A stretch of DNA of 64,000 bases from an uncultured SAR86 cluster bacterium (GTDB lineage: Bacteria; Pseudomonadota; Gammaproteobacteria; Magnimaribacterales; AG-339-G14), in the NCBI GenBank assembly GCA_902594855.1, contig CACJNS010000001.1:410405-474404 (forward strand), in the 5' to 3' direction. The position numbers and the translations under genes were made by a program. This document shows, in pieces, positions 35,897 to 44,300 of this stretch (positions are counted from its first letter, which is position 1; every line of letters starts with the position of its first letter). The notes below the pieces were generated by a model. The model saw only the letters and a program-made list of their open reading frames with translations, had not been told where the DNA came from and did no database searches.

Positions 35897-35963
35897 TTGA
35901 CTGTTGTAAAACACTCAGTAACGTTGGAGTAATTTAAAATAGCGACTTAATCGGGGGAGAATT

Positions 35964-36062
35964 ATGGAAACTTTTGCGATCTTGGGTTTTGTTTTTGGCC
36001 TGGTAGCTTTTATTCGCACAGAAAAGCTAATAAGAAATTTAAAAAAAAGTAACAAAATATAA
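35964..36062 (+). CDS. 32-aa single-TM microprotein
   Basis: GGGGGAGA RBS then METFAILGFVFGLVAFIRTEKLIRNLKKSNKI; stop overlaps next start (TAATG). Confidence 0.55.
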   Translation: METFAILGFVFGLVAFIRTEKLIRNLKKSNKI

Positions 36063-37186
36063 TGGAGCAAATTGTAATTAGCGGCACAGGTGTCTTTACT
36101 CCAGAGGAGTCCATAACCAATGAAGAGTTAGTTAAGGCATACAACGAATATGCTGAGAAATTTAATTTATCAAACAAACAAGATATAGATTCAGGCAAAA
36201 CCGATGCTTTAGAGCTATCAAACGAAGAATTTATTTTTAATGCTTCGGGCATCAAGAATAGATACGTAATGGATAAAGAGGGCATCCTTGATCCAGAAAT
36301 TATGCATCCAATTTTAGATAGAAGAAGCGACGATCAACCCTCAATCCTTGCTGAAATGTCTATCAAGGCTGCAGAAAAAGCTCTACATGAAGCAGGCAAA
36401 ACTGCTAATGACATTGATGCGGTTATTACTGCCTGCTCAAACCTTGAAAGAGCATACCCTGCTATTTCGATAGAAGTTCAAGAATTACTGGGTATTGAGG
36501 GGTTTGCTTTTGATATGAATGTAGCTTGTTCCTCGGCGACATTTGCAATTCAAGCTGCCGCAGACATGATTCGTTCGGGTAGCGCAAAAACTATTCTGAT
36601 AGTGGATCCAGAAATTTGTTCAGGGCATCTAGATTTTAAAGATCGTGATTGCCATTTTATTTTTGGTGACGTCTGCACCGCCATGATACTTGAGAGGAAG
36701 GATACAGCTGAGTCTAATAATTGTTTTGAAATACTTTCAACTAAATGTATCACTCAATTCTCAAATAACATTAGGAATAATTTTGGATTCCTTAACAGTG
36801 CAAAAAAATCCTCGCCATTAGACAGAGACCTTTTGTTTATGCAGCAAGGCCGAAAAGTTTTTAAAGAAGTTATTCCAATGGTCAGCAAATTAATTACTGA
36901 TCACCTTAATGAAGAGAATATACAAACCAAAGAAATAAAAAGACTTTGGCTTCATCAAGCCAACAAGAGCATGAACGACTTAATTGGAAAAAAAGTATTA
37001 GGCAGGACTCCTGAGGAGCATGAGCAACCCAACATATTACAAGATTATGCGAATACTTCTTCCGCTGGGTCCATAATCGCTTTCTCAAAATTTAACGATG
37101 ATATGAATAAAAATGAAATCGGTGTCTTGTGTTCCTTCGGTGCAGGATATTCTGCTGGGAGCATAATTCTCAAGAAAACATCTTAA
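36062..37186 (+). CDS. Beta-ketoacyl-ACP synthase III family protein
   Basis: Thiolase-like fold: NVACSSATFAIQAAADMIRSG active-site Cys, FGAGYSAGSI. Confidence 0.85.
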   Translation: MEQIVISGTGVFTPEESITNEELVKAYNEYAEKFNLSNKQDIDSGKTDALELSNEEFIFNASGIKNRYVMDKEGILDPEIMHPILDRRSDDQPSILAEMSIKAAEKALHEAGKTANDIDAVITACSNLERAYPAISIEVQELLGIEGFAFDMNVACSSATFAIQAAADMIRSGSAKTILIVDPEICSGHLDFKDRDCHFIFGDVCTAMILERKDTAESNNCFEILSTKCITQFSNNIRNNFGFLNSAKKSSPLDRDLLFMQQGRKVFKEVIPMVSKLITDHLNEENIQTKEIKRLWLHQANKSMNDLIGKKVLGRTPEEHEQPNILQDYANTSSAGSIIAFSKFNDDMNKNEIGVLCSFGAGYSAGSIILKKTS

Positions 37187-37197
37187 AGGGAAAGAAA

Positions 37198-37686
37198 ATG
37201 CCAGAAATGACAATATTAGGATGGTTTCATACCGTCACCGGGGTAATCGCAGTATTAAGTGGCTTTTATACTTTGTATAAGTACAAAATTATTTCAAGCG
37301 AGCCACAAATAGGAAGGGTCTATATTTTAGTGACGGCAATTGTGGCCGGTTCGGCATTAGGCATCTATAACCAGGGCAGTTTTGGGGTAGCACACGTTCT
37401 CGGAGTTCTTACTTTAGTTGCTCTAGCAGGAGGTTATATTATGGAGAGATACCAATGGTTTGGATCTTTTTCAAAATATTTCCAAGCACTTGGCTACACT
37501 TCGACGCTACTATTTCATATGATTCCAGCTATTTCAGATTTTTTAAGAAGGCTACCTTTAGGAGACCCTTTCATTGATTCATTTGAAGATCCTTTACTAT
37601 TGAATTTCCATCTAGCCTTTTTGATTATTTACTTCGTAGGAATTATTGCTCAAATGATCTGGCTTAATAGACAGACCGCCCAATGA
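37198..37686 (+). CDS. Multi-TM membrane protein (DUF2306-like)
   Basis: Start at 37198 after GGGAAAG; about five TM helices. Confidence 0.6.
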   Translation: MPEMTILGWFHTVTGVIAVLSGFYTLYKYKIISSEPQIGRVYILVTAIVAGSALGIYNQGSFGVAHVLGVLTLVALAGGYIMERYQWFGSFSKYFQALGYTSTLLFHMIPAISDFLRRLPLGDPFIDSFEDPLLLNFHLAFLIIYFVGIIAQMIWLNRQTAQ

Positions 37687-37700
37687 AAAACTAGGAATAA

Positions 37701-38099
37701 ATGGAAAAGGCCTTCATCACTATCGGTAGAGTTTTGCTTGGCGGTTATTTTTTGTTTCCAGGGATTTCAAAAATTCCAACTTACTCTCTCACAATTGAAT
37801 ATATGACTCTTCACAGCATTCCGTTTGCGAGCATTCTTTTGCCAATTACAATAATTATTCAGCTAACCTTAGGATCAACTCTAATCATAGGATATCGCAT
37901 AAAAGAATCTGCTTTAGTTCTCGCAGCATTGACTATTTTGATAAATATCGGGATGCATGACTTTTGGAATGATTATCCAAATACAGATGCAGGCCATGAA
38001 CTACAAAACTTTTTTAAAAATTTAGGAATTTTTGGAGGGTTGTTAGCGTTAAGTGCGAGCGATAATATCTCTCAATGGAGGCTTCTTAAGCATTCTTGA
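37701..38099 (+). CDS. DoxX-like membrane protein
   Basis: RVLLGGYFLFPGISKI, four TM pattern typical of DoxX. Confidence 0.75.
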   Translation: MEKAFITIGRVLLGGYFLFPGISKIPTYSLTIEYMTLHSIPFASILLPITIIIQLTLGSTLIIGYRIKESALVLAALTILINIGMHDFWNDYPNTDAGHELQNFFKNLGIFGGLLALSASDNISQWRLLKHS

Positions 38100-38146
38100 T
38101 GATTTCTTCCTAAGACAATTTATTTTAGTGAATGTAGAATAATTGA

Positions 38147-39367
38147 ATGGGGAAAATTGATAAGTCAGAAAATATAAAAAAAGAAGCTAGTTTGCAGCTT
38201 CCTGAAGTTGATTGGCTTGAAAAAGAATCTGACCCTAAGAAATTTTTTAAAGATCTTAAATACGCCTTATCTGAATTTGGATTTATGGTTTTAACAAATG
38301 CGCCAGGTCTATCCGATGAATTCCAGCAACAAGCATTTAAAGAAGTAAGAGGTTTTTTTGATTCACCGGTAGAGCTTAAAAAGACTTCTTATATTGGTAA
38401 AACTCCATATTTTAGAGGATATAGTTTACCAACGCCGGCTGATAGTGGTTTTGGACAAGTTATTGAAGCATTTCAGTACGGCTTTGAGCAGGAGCCTTTG
38501 TGTGAATACGATGATAAATCTCAGCCCATCCATCGCAGATTATTTCGCGGTCCAAACACTTGGCCAGATGAAGAGTCGCTTCCAGGATTTCGACCGCTTA
38601 TTGATGACTTAAATCACCGCTATCACCGCTTAACCCACATGCTAGGCGAGGCAATTGTAGAGTCATTAGGAGAAGATGTTGAAGCGTTTCGTGAATATTT
38701 TGATTTCAACGATCCTGATTTGGCCGCTAGCCTGAATCATAACTATGGACTAGATGCTTATGCTGAAGAAGACCAAGATGCAGTTCGTCAAGAATATAAA
38801 AAATTCTCTAGCGATAAGGTCGGCGCGCACATTGATGGACCTCCTTTTATTGCTTTATTAATTAATGATAGGCCTGGTCTTAAAGTTGTAGCTGCTGAAG
38901 GCGAATGGATTGATGCACCTGTAACCTGTCGAACAGCGCCAGGAGATTATCATGTTCCCGTAATTCCTGGATCAGTCATTGTTAATACCGGCGGCACTCT
39001 AATGCATTTAAGTGAGGGGCGTTATTCAGCAACATTGCATCGAGTCAACACCACCTTAATTCCTGAAGGCGAAACACGAGTCTCGATGCCTTATTTTCTG
39101 ATACCAAAAATGGAAGGAGACCTAATACCTTTTGGGAAATCCAAAGCTGGCTCGGTTGGTGTGGGAGGTTATGAATCTGGACGAGATCGAGGCGCTAACG
39201 CAAGCGTAAATAGAATGGGAACTTTTCCTCAAGTGACGCGTCGTTGGTGGGCTGAAGAATATTCAGAACTTCGCCAACAACAGCGGGATGAAGTTGAGGC
39301 CGAAACCCAGGCAGCGTATAAGCTTGCGAAAGAGAGAGGCGAACGCTTCACTCAGCAGAAAACATAA
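38147..39367 (+). CDS. Isopenicillin N synthase-like 2OG-Fe(II) oxygenase
   Basis: H-x-D (AHIDGPPFIALLIND) and LHRVNTT motif, DIOX_N N-term. Confidence 0.85.
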   Translation: MGKIDKSENIKKEASLQLPEVDWLEKESDPKKFFKDLKYALSEFGFMVLTNAPGLSDEFQQQAFKEVRGFFDSPVELKKTSYIGKTPYFRGYSLPTPADSGFGQVIEAFQYGFEQEPLCEYDDKSQPIHRRLFRGPNTWPDEESLPGFRPLIDDLNHRYHRLTHMLGEAIVESLGEDVEAFREYFDFNDPDLAASLNHNYGLDAYAEEDQDAVRQEYKKFSSDKVGAHIDGPPFIALLINDRPGLKVVAAEGEWIDAPVTCRTAPGDYHVPVIPGSVIVNTGGTLMHLSEGRYSATLHRVNTTLIPEGETRVSMPYFLIPKMEGDLIPFGKSKAGSVGVGGYESGRDRGANASVNRMGTFPQVTRRWWAEEYSELRQQQRDEVEAETQAAYKLAKERGERFTQQKT

Positions 39368-39386
39368 AAACATTTAAAAAAATTTT

Positions 39387-39830
39387 ATGGTCTCAGACAA
39401 TATAAGACAGTTCCTAAATTCTTGGAAAAACGGCGTTATAGAAATCGGTAAAGTTTTTGCTGATGATGGGGATTATAAAAAATGCGCAGAAAACTTCTTA
39501 AGTACTCATTATGCTTTTGATATCGAAGAAGTTTTGTTCAAGCCTACCTTTACAAAAGAAGTAATATTCAGACATAAAAAAGATGATGCATTGTCCTATT
39601 TTGTGAAGGGCGGCATTCAAGAAGATAATGGTTTTGCCCTTAAGCCCTGGGAGAGTATAGATCTTGTTGAGGTGAATTCTATCGAGGAAGAATCATTAAC
39701 AATTGCTATGGGCACTTTTAACTTTAAGCCAGTTAACCAAGATAAGACTACTCTTGTCGCATTTACATTTCTGCTGATCAAAGATAAAGATTCTCTCAAG
39801 ATAAAGGCTCATCACTCATCTCCAGTTTAA
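39387..39830 (+). CDS. SnoaL/NTF2-like hypothetical protein
   Basis: Size and pattern compatible with NTF2 fold; weak. Confidence 0.4.
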   Translation: MVSDNIRQFLNSWKNGVIEIGKVFADDGDYKKCAENFLSTHYAFDIEEVLFKPTFTKEVIFRHKKDDALSYFVKGGIQEDNGFALKPWESIDLVEVNSIEEESLTIAMGTFNFKPVNQDKTTLVAFTFLLIKDKDSLKIKAHHSSPV

Positions 39831-39904
39831 ACCTCCATTAGTTCTCTAATTCTTGTATTTCATATTGATTGCAAGTAACGTAATTTCAAATTTAGGAGAA
39901 TAAA

Positions 39905-40426
39905 ATGAGGAGAATCATTACCGGTCATAACGAGAACGGAAAATCTGTCATATCTATTGACGGGCCGCCGGCAAGATCAATCGGCGAAGAAGCTGGAGGT
40001 CTTTATGAAATTTGGAATACTGATGGCAGTGGTTTTGACACAACTTCAAACGAGGATAGGGCTGATATTGATATCGTCTTGTCTCCTGTGCAAAAAGGGA
40101 CAAAGTTTAGGTATTTTCAAATAAATCCAATCCCCGAAGGTGTTCCCCAAGAAGCTATTGAGGCAGCTACTGCGGAGGCTTTTGAAAAGATAGGTGCGGC
40201 TCATCATAGAGTAGACACATCAAGAAATGCTGCGATGCACGAAACACATACCATCGATTACATTATTCTTTTAAAAGGTGACGTGACTTTGATCTTAGAC
40301 GAAGAGGAGGTTCAGTTAAAGCCTCACGATGTTGTTGTACAAAGAGGGACAAATCATGCATGGGTAAACAACGGATCAGAACCAGCCCTTTTAATAGCTG
40401 TACTTATTGATAGTAGTATCGTTTAA
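39905..40426 (+). CDS. Cupin domain protein
   Basis: HETHTIDYIILLKGDVTLILDEEEVQLKPHDVVVQRGTNHAWVN. Confidence 0.85.
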   Translation: MRRIITGHNENGKSVISIDGPPARSIGEEAGGLYEIWNTDGSGFDTTSNEDRADIDIVLSPVQKGTKFRYFQINPIPEGVPQEAIEAATAEAFEKIGAAHHRVDTSRNAAMHETHTIDYIILLKGDVTLILDEEEVQLKPHDVVVQRGTNHAWVNNGSEPALLIAVLIDSSIV

Positions 40427-40497
40427 TTTTTTTTTTGATAAAAAGGCTAACAAACTTAGTTACTTAATGTAGAGTACGCTTTCTTGAGAAGTAAAAA

Positions 40498-40920
40498 ATG
40501 ATTAAAACTCAACTAACAACGGACAAATTTGCAATGACCATATCATTTGCCTGTGTTGTGCACTGCTTCTTTGTTCCTTCTTTCATAATCCTCTCTTCGG
40601 GTGTCCTACCTTTTGCCTTGGATAATGAAGTAGTCCATAAATTAATAGTTTTAATTGCCGTTCCAGTAAGTGTATTTTCTTTGTACTTAGGGTATAAAAA
40701 TCACAAAACCTTCTCTTTCATCCCCGCAGGAATTTTTGGCCTTGCGCTTCTCATAACTGCAGTTATGCTTGGTGAAAGCATTTTAGGAGAATTTGGTGAA
40801 AAAGGTTTCACATTATTAGGCTCAATTTTTGTGGCTTTTGCTCATTTCAGGAATCATCAAATTTGTAAGCAGTTAGATTGTGATTGTCACGAAAACGATA
40901 GGCTAGTTTCTGATTCCTAA
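40498..40920 (+). CDS. MerC domain-containing membrane protein
   Basis: ISFACVVHCFFVPSFI, four TM, terminal Cys/His cluster. Confidence 0.75.
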   Translation: MIKTQLTTDKFAMTISFACVVHCFFVPSFIILSSGVLPFALDNEVVHKLIVLIAVPVSVFSLYLGYKNHKTFSFIPAGIFGLALLITAVMLGESILGEFGEKGFTLLGSIFVAFAHFRNHQICKQLDCDCHENDRLVSDS

Positions 40921-41005
40921 TTCTCTGCAGTCCTAACTTTTGTATTTAGTAGAATTTTCACAGACTATAATCAATGAGCAATAATGCTTATTGTCTTTTT
41001 TTGAA

Positions 41006-41401
41006 ATGAGCAAGGAAATAAAAGATCAGGTTGAACAGCTTCTCGATAACTGGATGGAGGCTTTCAATAATAAGGATATGGAGGGTTGGTCCAATACTCA
41101 TAACTTCCCTCATGTAAGAATTGCAGGAGGACAAGTTTCGTTGTGGGAAACAAAAGATGACTACATAAGTCATTTTAGCAAGCCGGATATGTTTAAATCT
41201 TTAGAAGCAGCTGGGTGGCATCACTCAAAATGGGTTTCAAGAGATTTTGACTTAATCTCTGAGGAAAAAGTGCATGTCTCAGTTGTCTTTCAAAGATACG
41301 ATAAAGAAAATAAGCCTCATAGCAAATACGAAGCTCTTTATGTTGTCACCAAGATAAATTCAAATTGGGGCGTTCAAGTTAGGTCTAGCCTTGCACCCTA
41401 G
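41006..41401 (+). CDS. SnoaL/NTF2-like protein
   Basis: QLLDNWMEAFNNKDMEGWSNTHNFPHVRIAGG. Confidence 0.55.
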   Translation: MSKEIKDQVEQLLDNWMEAFNNKDMEGWSNTHNFPHVRIAGGQVSLWETKDDYISHFSKPDMFKSLEAAGWHHSKWVSRDFDLISEEKVHVSVVFQRYDKENKPHSKYEALYVVTKINSNWGVQVRSSLAP

Positions 41402-41430
41402 ATTAAAAAATGAAAAAGTAATAAAGACAT

Positions 41431-41823
41431 ATGGTTGATGACATTATCTTGCAAAAAAGAACTTTAAGAGTTTTGATAATTTCAGCTCTTTTAGTAACCG
41501 TCTGTTTAATTTTTTTAAATCCAGATTTAGCTATTCCTTCCGATTCGTCTCAAATAGACTATTTTGGAGTTTTGGCAGTTTTATTTTTTCTGGTCTCTTT
41601 GGTTCTATTATTTATTTTCCATTTCTGGGGTAAGATTTTCTTTACGCTCTATGTGCTAGAGGGATTAGTAGTAAGATGGTATGGACCTGAATATATCGAG
41701 CCTGCCGATAGTATCTTTTTATTGTTTACCTATCTAGAAGGAATGATTGAAGGTGCAATTCTAGTGCTAATATTTTTAACGCCAATGAAAAACCTTTTTA
41801 AATCGGTCAAAGGATATTTATAA
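41431..41823 (+). CDS. Hypothetical membrane protein
   Basis: Four TM segments. Confidence 0.5.
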   Translation: MVDDIILQKRTLRVLIISALLVTVCLIFLNPDLAIPSDSSQIDYFGVLAVLFFLVSLVLLFIFHFWGKIFFTLYVLEGLVVRWYGPEYIEPADSIFLLFTYLEGMIEGAILVLIFLTPMKNLFKSVKGYL

Positions 41824-42336
41824 GTGAATCAAGATTTAATTATTTTAATTGTTCAAATAGTTGCCGCGCTTGGGGTAGTTATATCTGTTTTTTACCTTGG
41901 TATTCAAATCCATCAACAAAATAAAATTACTAAGGCTCAATTTGGGCATTCCTTAACTCAGCGCATGTATGAAAGATATTTCAATACATCTAAAGATAAG
42001 GAGTTTAGCAATTTTCTCTCAAAAGATTGGGCTGGAGAGGAATTAGACGGTGCAGATAGATGGCGAGTTGCTGTGTTCGTCAATACCGTCTTGGTGGATA
42101 TTTTTGATACTTATGAAAAAGTTCAAAATGGATTTGTTGATAAATCTCACCTGGATATGCGAATGCACATGCTTAAGTTGGGAACCATGAAAGCTCCGCT
42201 GGCCAAAAGCACATGGAAATATTGGAAAGGTACCAGATCGAAAGAATTTATAGATTGGTTTGAAAGTGAGATCTACGGAGATGAAGGATTCGACGAAGGC
42301 TTTGAAAAAGATATTATTCCTAACGTAAGAAGATAG
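41824..42336 (+). CDS. Hypothetical protein with N-terminal TM (GTG start)
   Basis: Intact ORF directly abutting the previous gene. Confidence 0.55.
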   Translation: MNQDLIILIVQIVAALGVVISVFYLGIQIHQQNKITKAQFGHSLTQRMYERYFNTSKDKEFSNFLSKDWAGEELDGADRWRVAVFVNTVLVDIFDTYEKVQNGFVDKSHLDMRMHMLKLGTMKAPLAKSTWKYWKGTRSKEFIDWFESEIYGDEGFDEGFEKDIIPNVRR

Positions 42337-42337
42337 T

Positions 42338-43639
42338 TTAGTTACTGACGCATGATCCAGAGTTATCTTGATAAGCGGCTTCCAGAAGGGCTTTATGCAC
42401 ATCTGTGTTATCTAAAGTTCCAGTGAAATTTTCGCTCCCAGGGCCCATGGCAAATATTGGGACGGGAACACCGGTATGAGAACCTCTGCCAATTCCCGTA
42501 TTGAAAGAAAATTTTACGTCTAGATTTTCATACTTTCTAGGATCGTTAGGTTCTATTAATAGCCCTCCAGTCTCATGATCCGCCGTAACAATTACCAACG
42601 TATCGTCATTTTTTTTAGCGAATTCCAAAGCCCATTTAATTCCTTCTTCTAAATCAAGCATCTCTCTCATTAAATATTCATAATCGTTTCCATGACCTGC
42701 CCAATCGATCTGCGAAGCTTCAGCCATCACAAAAAAGCCGTTACATCCGTTCATGATAAAGTTTTTTGATCTATTTACTGAGAACTCAAGCATCTCTTTT
42801 ATGGATGGTTCGGTAATATGATTCTCTGGAGTATTGGTATCTCTTAGGTGCTCATCTGCAAAGAGACCGAAGACTTGTTTGCTTCCATATGGAGCTATAT
42901 CTTCTAGCTCATCTTTATGTGTTATTAGCTTTGAGTTGGTTTTAACTTTTTCAATCAAATTAATACCATCCTCTCGATTACCTCCATCTTCCTCTGCCAT
43001 AAAAAACTTCCTTCCGCCGCCTAAAATATTTTTTATTTTTGAATCAGTCATTTGAATGCTAATTTCATCGGTTAGGTACCTGGAGCTCGCATGGGCTACA
43101 AATGATGCAGGAGTTGCATGCGTTACCTCAGAGGTCGATATTACTGAGCTTACATAACCGGATTTATCCAATGTTTCAGTTATGTTTTCAATTGGTTGGC
43201 CTTTAAGATCAACGCCTAAAGCTCTGTTATTGGTTTTTTCCCCTGTGCTAAATGCAGTACCCGATGATGCAGAATCTGTAACAATTGCATTGGCTGAGTG
43301 AGTTAAGACCTGCCCAGAGTATGGAAAGCTATCTACGGCTACTCTTGAATTTGGTCCTCCTTGATGCAGCCTAAATGCTGATATTTGGCTAATACTCATT
43401 CCATCTCCAATAAATAAAATGATGTTTTTAGCTTTCTTTTGAACTTGTTTTAATTTTTTAACTGGTACTTTTTCATCGATGACTATTTCTTTCACATAGA
43501 CATCTTTATCATCGAGGGTGCCTGATGGGATTGGAAAGTTGTTTACTATATATTCTCTCCCAAAATGCTCCATTAATTTAGCGCCACCAAATAAACCTAA
43601 TCCCAAGGCTATCACTGCAATTATTATTTTTGCTCTCAT
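42338..43639 (-). CDS. Alkaline phosphatase (PhoA family)
   Basis: IILFIGDGMSISQISAFR, TDSASSGTAFSTGEKTNN, TADHETGG. Confidence 0.92.
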   Translation of the reverse strand: MRAKIIIAVIALGLGLFGGAKLMEHFGREYIVNNFPIPSGTLDDKDVYVKEIVIDEKVPVKKLKQVQKKAKNIILFIGDGMSISQISAFRLHQGGPNSRVAVDSFPYSGQVLTHSANAIVTDSASSGTAFSTGEKTNNRALGVDLKGQPIENITETLDKSGYVSSVISTSEVTHATPASFVAHASSRYLTDEISIQMTDSKIKNILGGGRKFFMAEEDGGNREDGINLIEKVKTNSKLITHKDELEDIAPYGSKQVFGLFADEHLRDTNTPENHITEPSIKEMLEFSVNRSKNFIMNGCNGFFVMAEASQIDWAGHGNDYEYLMREMLDLEEGIKWALEFAKKNDDTLVIVTADHETGGLLIEPNDPRKYENLDVKFSFNTGIGRGSHTGVPVPIFAMGPGSENFTGTLDNTDVHKALLEAAYQDNSGSCVSN

Positions 43640-44232
43640 AGTTTCTCTTCCAAAAGCTGTATTCTATCGTTTCCAAAATACATATCATCTTTATTTAAGA
43701 AAAATGTCGGGGAACCAAAACCGCCTCTATCCATTAGCTCTTGTGTATTGGAGATCAATCTTTCTTTTGCTTCAGGGGTCTTGATGAAGTCAAAGTATTC
43801 TTCCACCGAACTATTTAATTGATCAACAATAGACTTCAAAATATTATCATCAGATATATCTTTTCCTTCTATCCAGTAGGCATAAAAAACTGCTTCTAAA
43901 TAATCTTCTATTTTGCCTGCATCTTGAAAAAAGAAGGAGCCCCTCATAGCTTTTACACTATTAACTGGAAAGATCTTGGGCATTGTTATATCTAGGCCTC
44001 TTGATTTAGACCAATCATCAAGGTCTTTCTGAGAGTAAACTAATTTTTCTTTGATTGGATTTTGTCTACTTTCATAAACGCTGGGATTAATGGTATTGAA
44101 GATGCCGCCTACTAAAATGGGCTTCCAAATAATTTCAAAGCTTTTTCGTTTCGAAAGCTCTTGCATGCCTCTAAACGAAAGGTAGGTCCAAGGGCTGCTG
44201 CAATCTAAAAAATATTCAATTTTATTGCTCAT
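43636..44232 (-). CDS. DsbA-family / 2-hydroxychromene-2-carboxylate isomerase-like protein
   Basis: YFLDCSSPWTYLSFRGM, GGFGSPTFFLN..MYFGNDRI. Confidence 0.85.
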   Translation of the reverse strand: MSNKIEYFLDCSSPWTYLSFRGMQELSKRKSFEIIWKPILVGGIFNTINPSVYESRQNPIKEKLVYSQKDLDDWSKSRGLDITMPKIFPVNSVKAMRGSFFFQDAGKIEDYLEAVFYAYWIEGKDISDDNILKSIVDQLNSSVEEYFDFIKTPEAKERLISNTQELMDRGGFGSPTFFLNKDDMYFGNDRIQLLEEKL

Positions 44233-44300
44233 ACTTCTTCGTAATGTACCCTAGAGATTGCTAATATAAAAACAGTAGTTTCAATATTTTTGGAGGATGC

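Larger units (their letters stand above)
33946..35932 (+). repeat. Array of glmS 3'-end copies (native tail plus five direct-repeat copies)
   Basis: 33946 TCAGTGACCGTTGAGTAG (native); 34194 TCAGTCACTGTTGAATAA; 34680 TCTGTGACTGTAGAGTAA; 35191 ACAGTGACTGTTGAGTAG; 35729 TCAGTGACAGTAGAGTAA; 35915 TCAGTAACGTTGGAGTAA. Confidence 0.9.

Noticed and set aside
34170-35935. Integron cassette array with attC sites
   Set aside because: Tails 1 and 3 contain GTTGAAT/GTTGAGT matching the GTTRRRY core, but tails 2, 4 and 5 do not. No paired RYYYAAC core was found, and the repeat is fully explained as the glmS C-terminal codons plus stop.
40456-40477. TTAGTTACTTAATGTAGAGTAC as another displaced glmS tail
   Set aside because: Needs a 4-nt insertion to align; too degenerate to claim.
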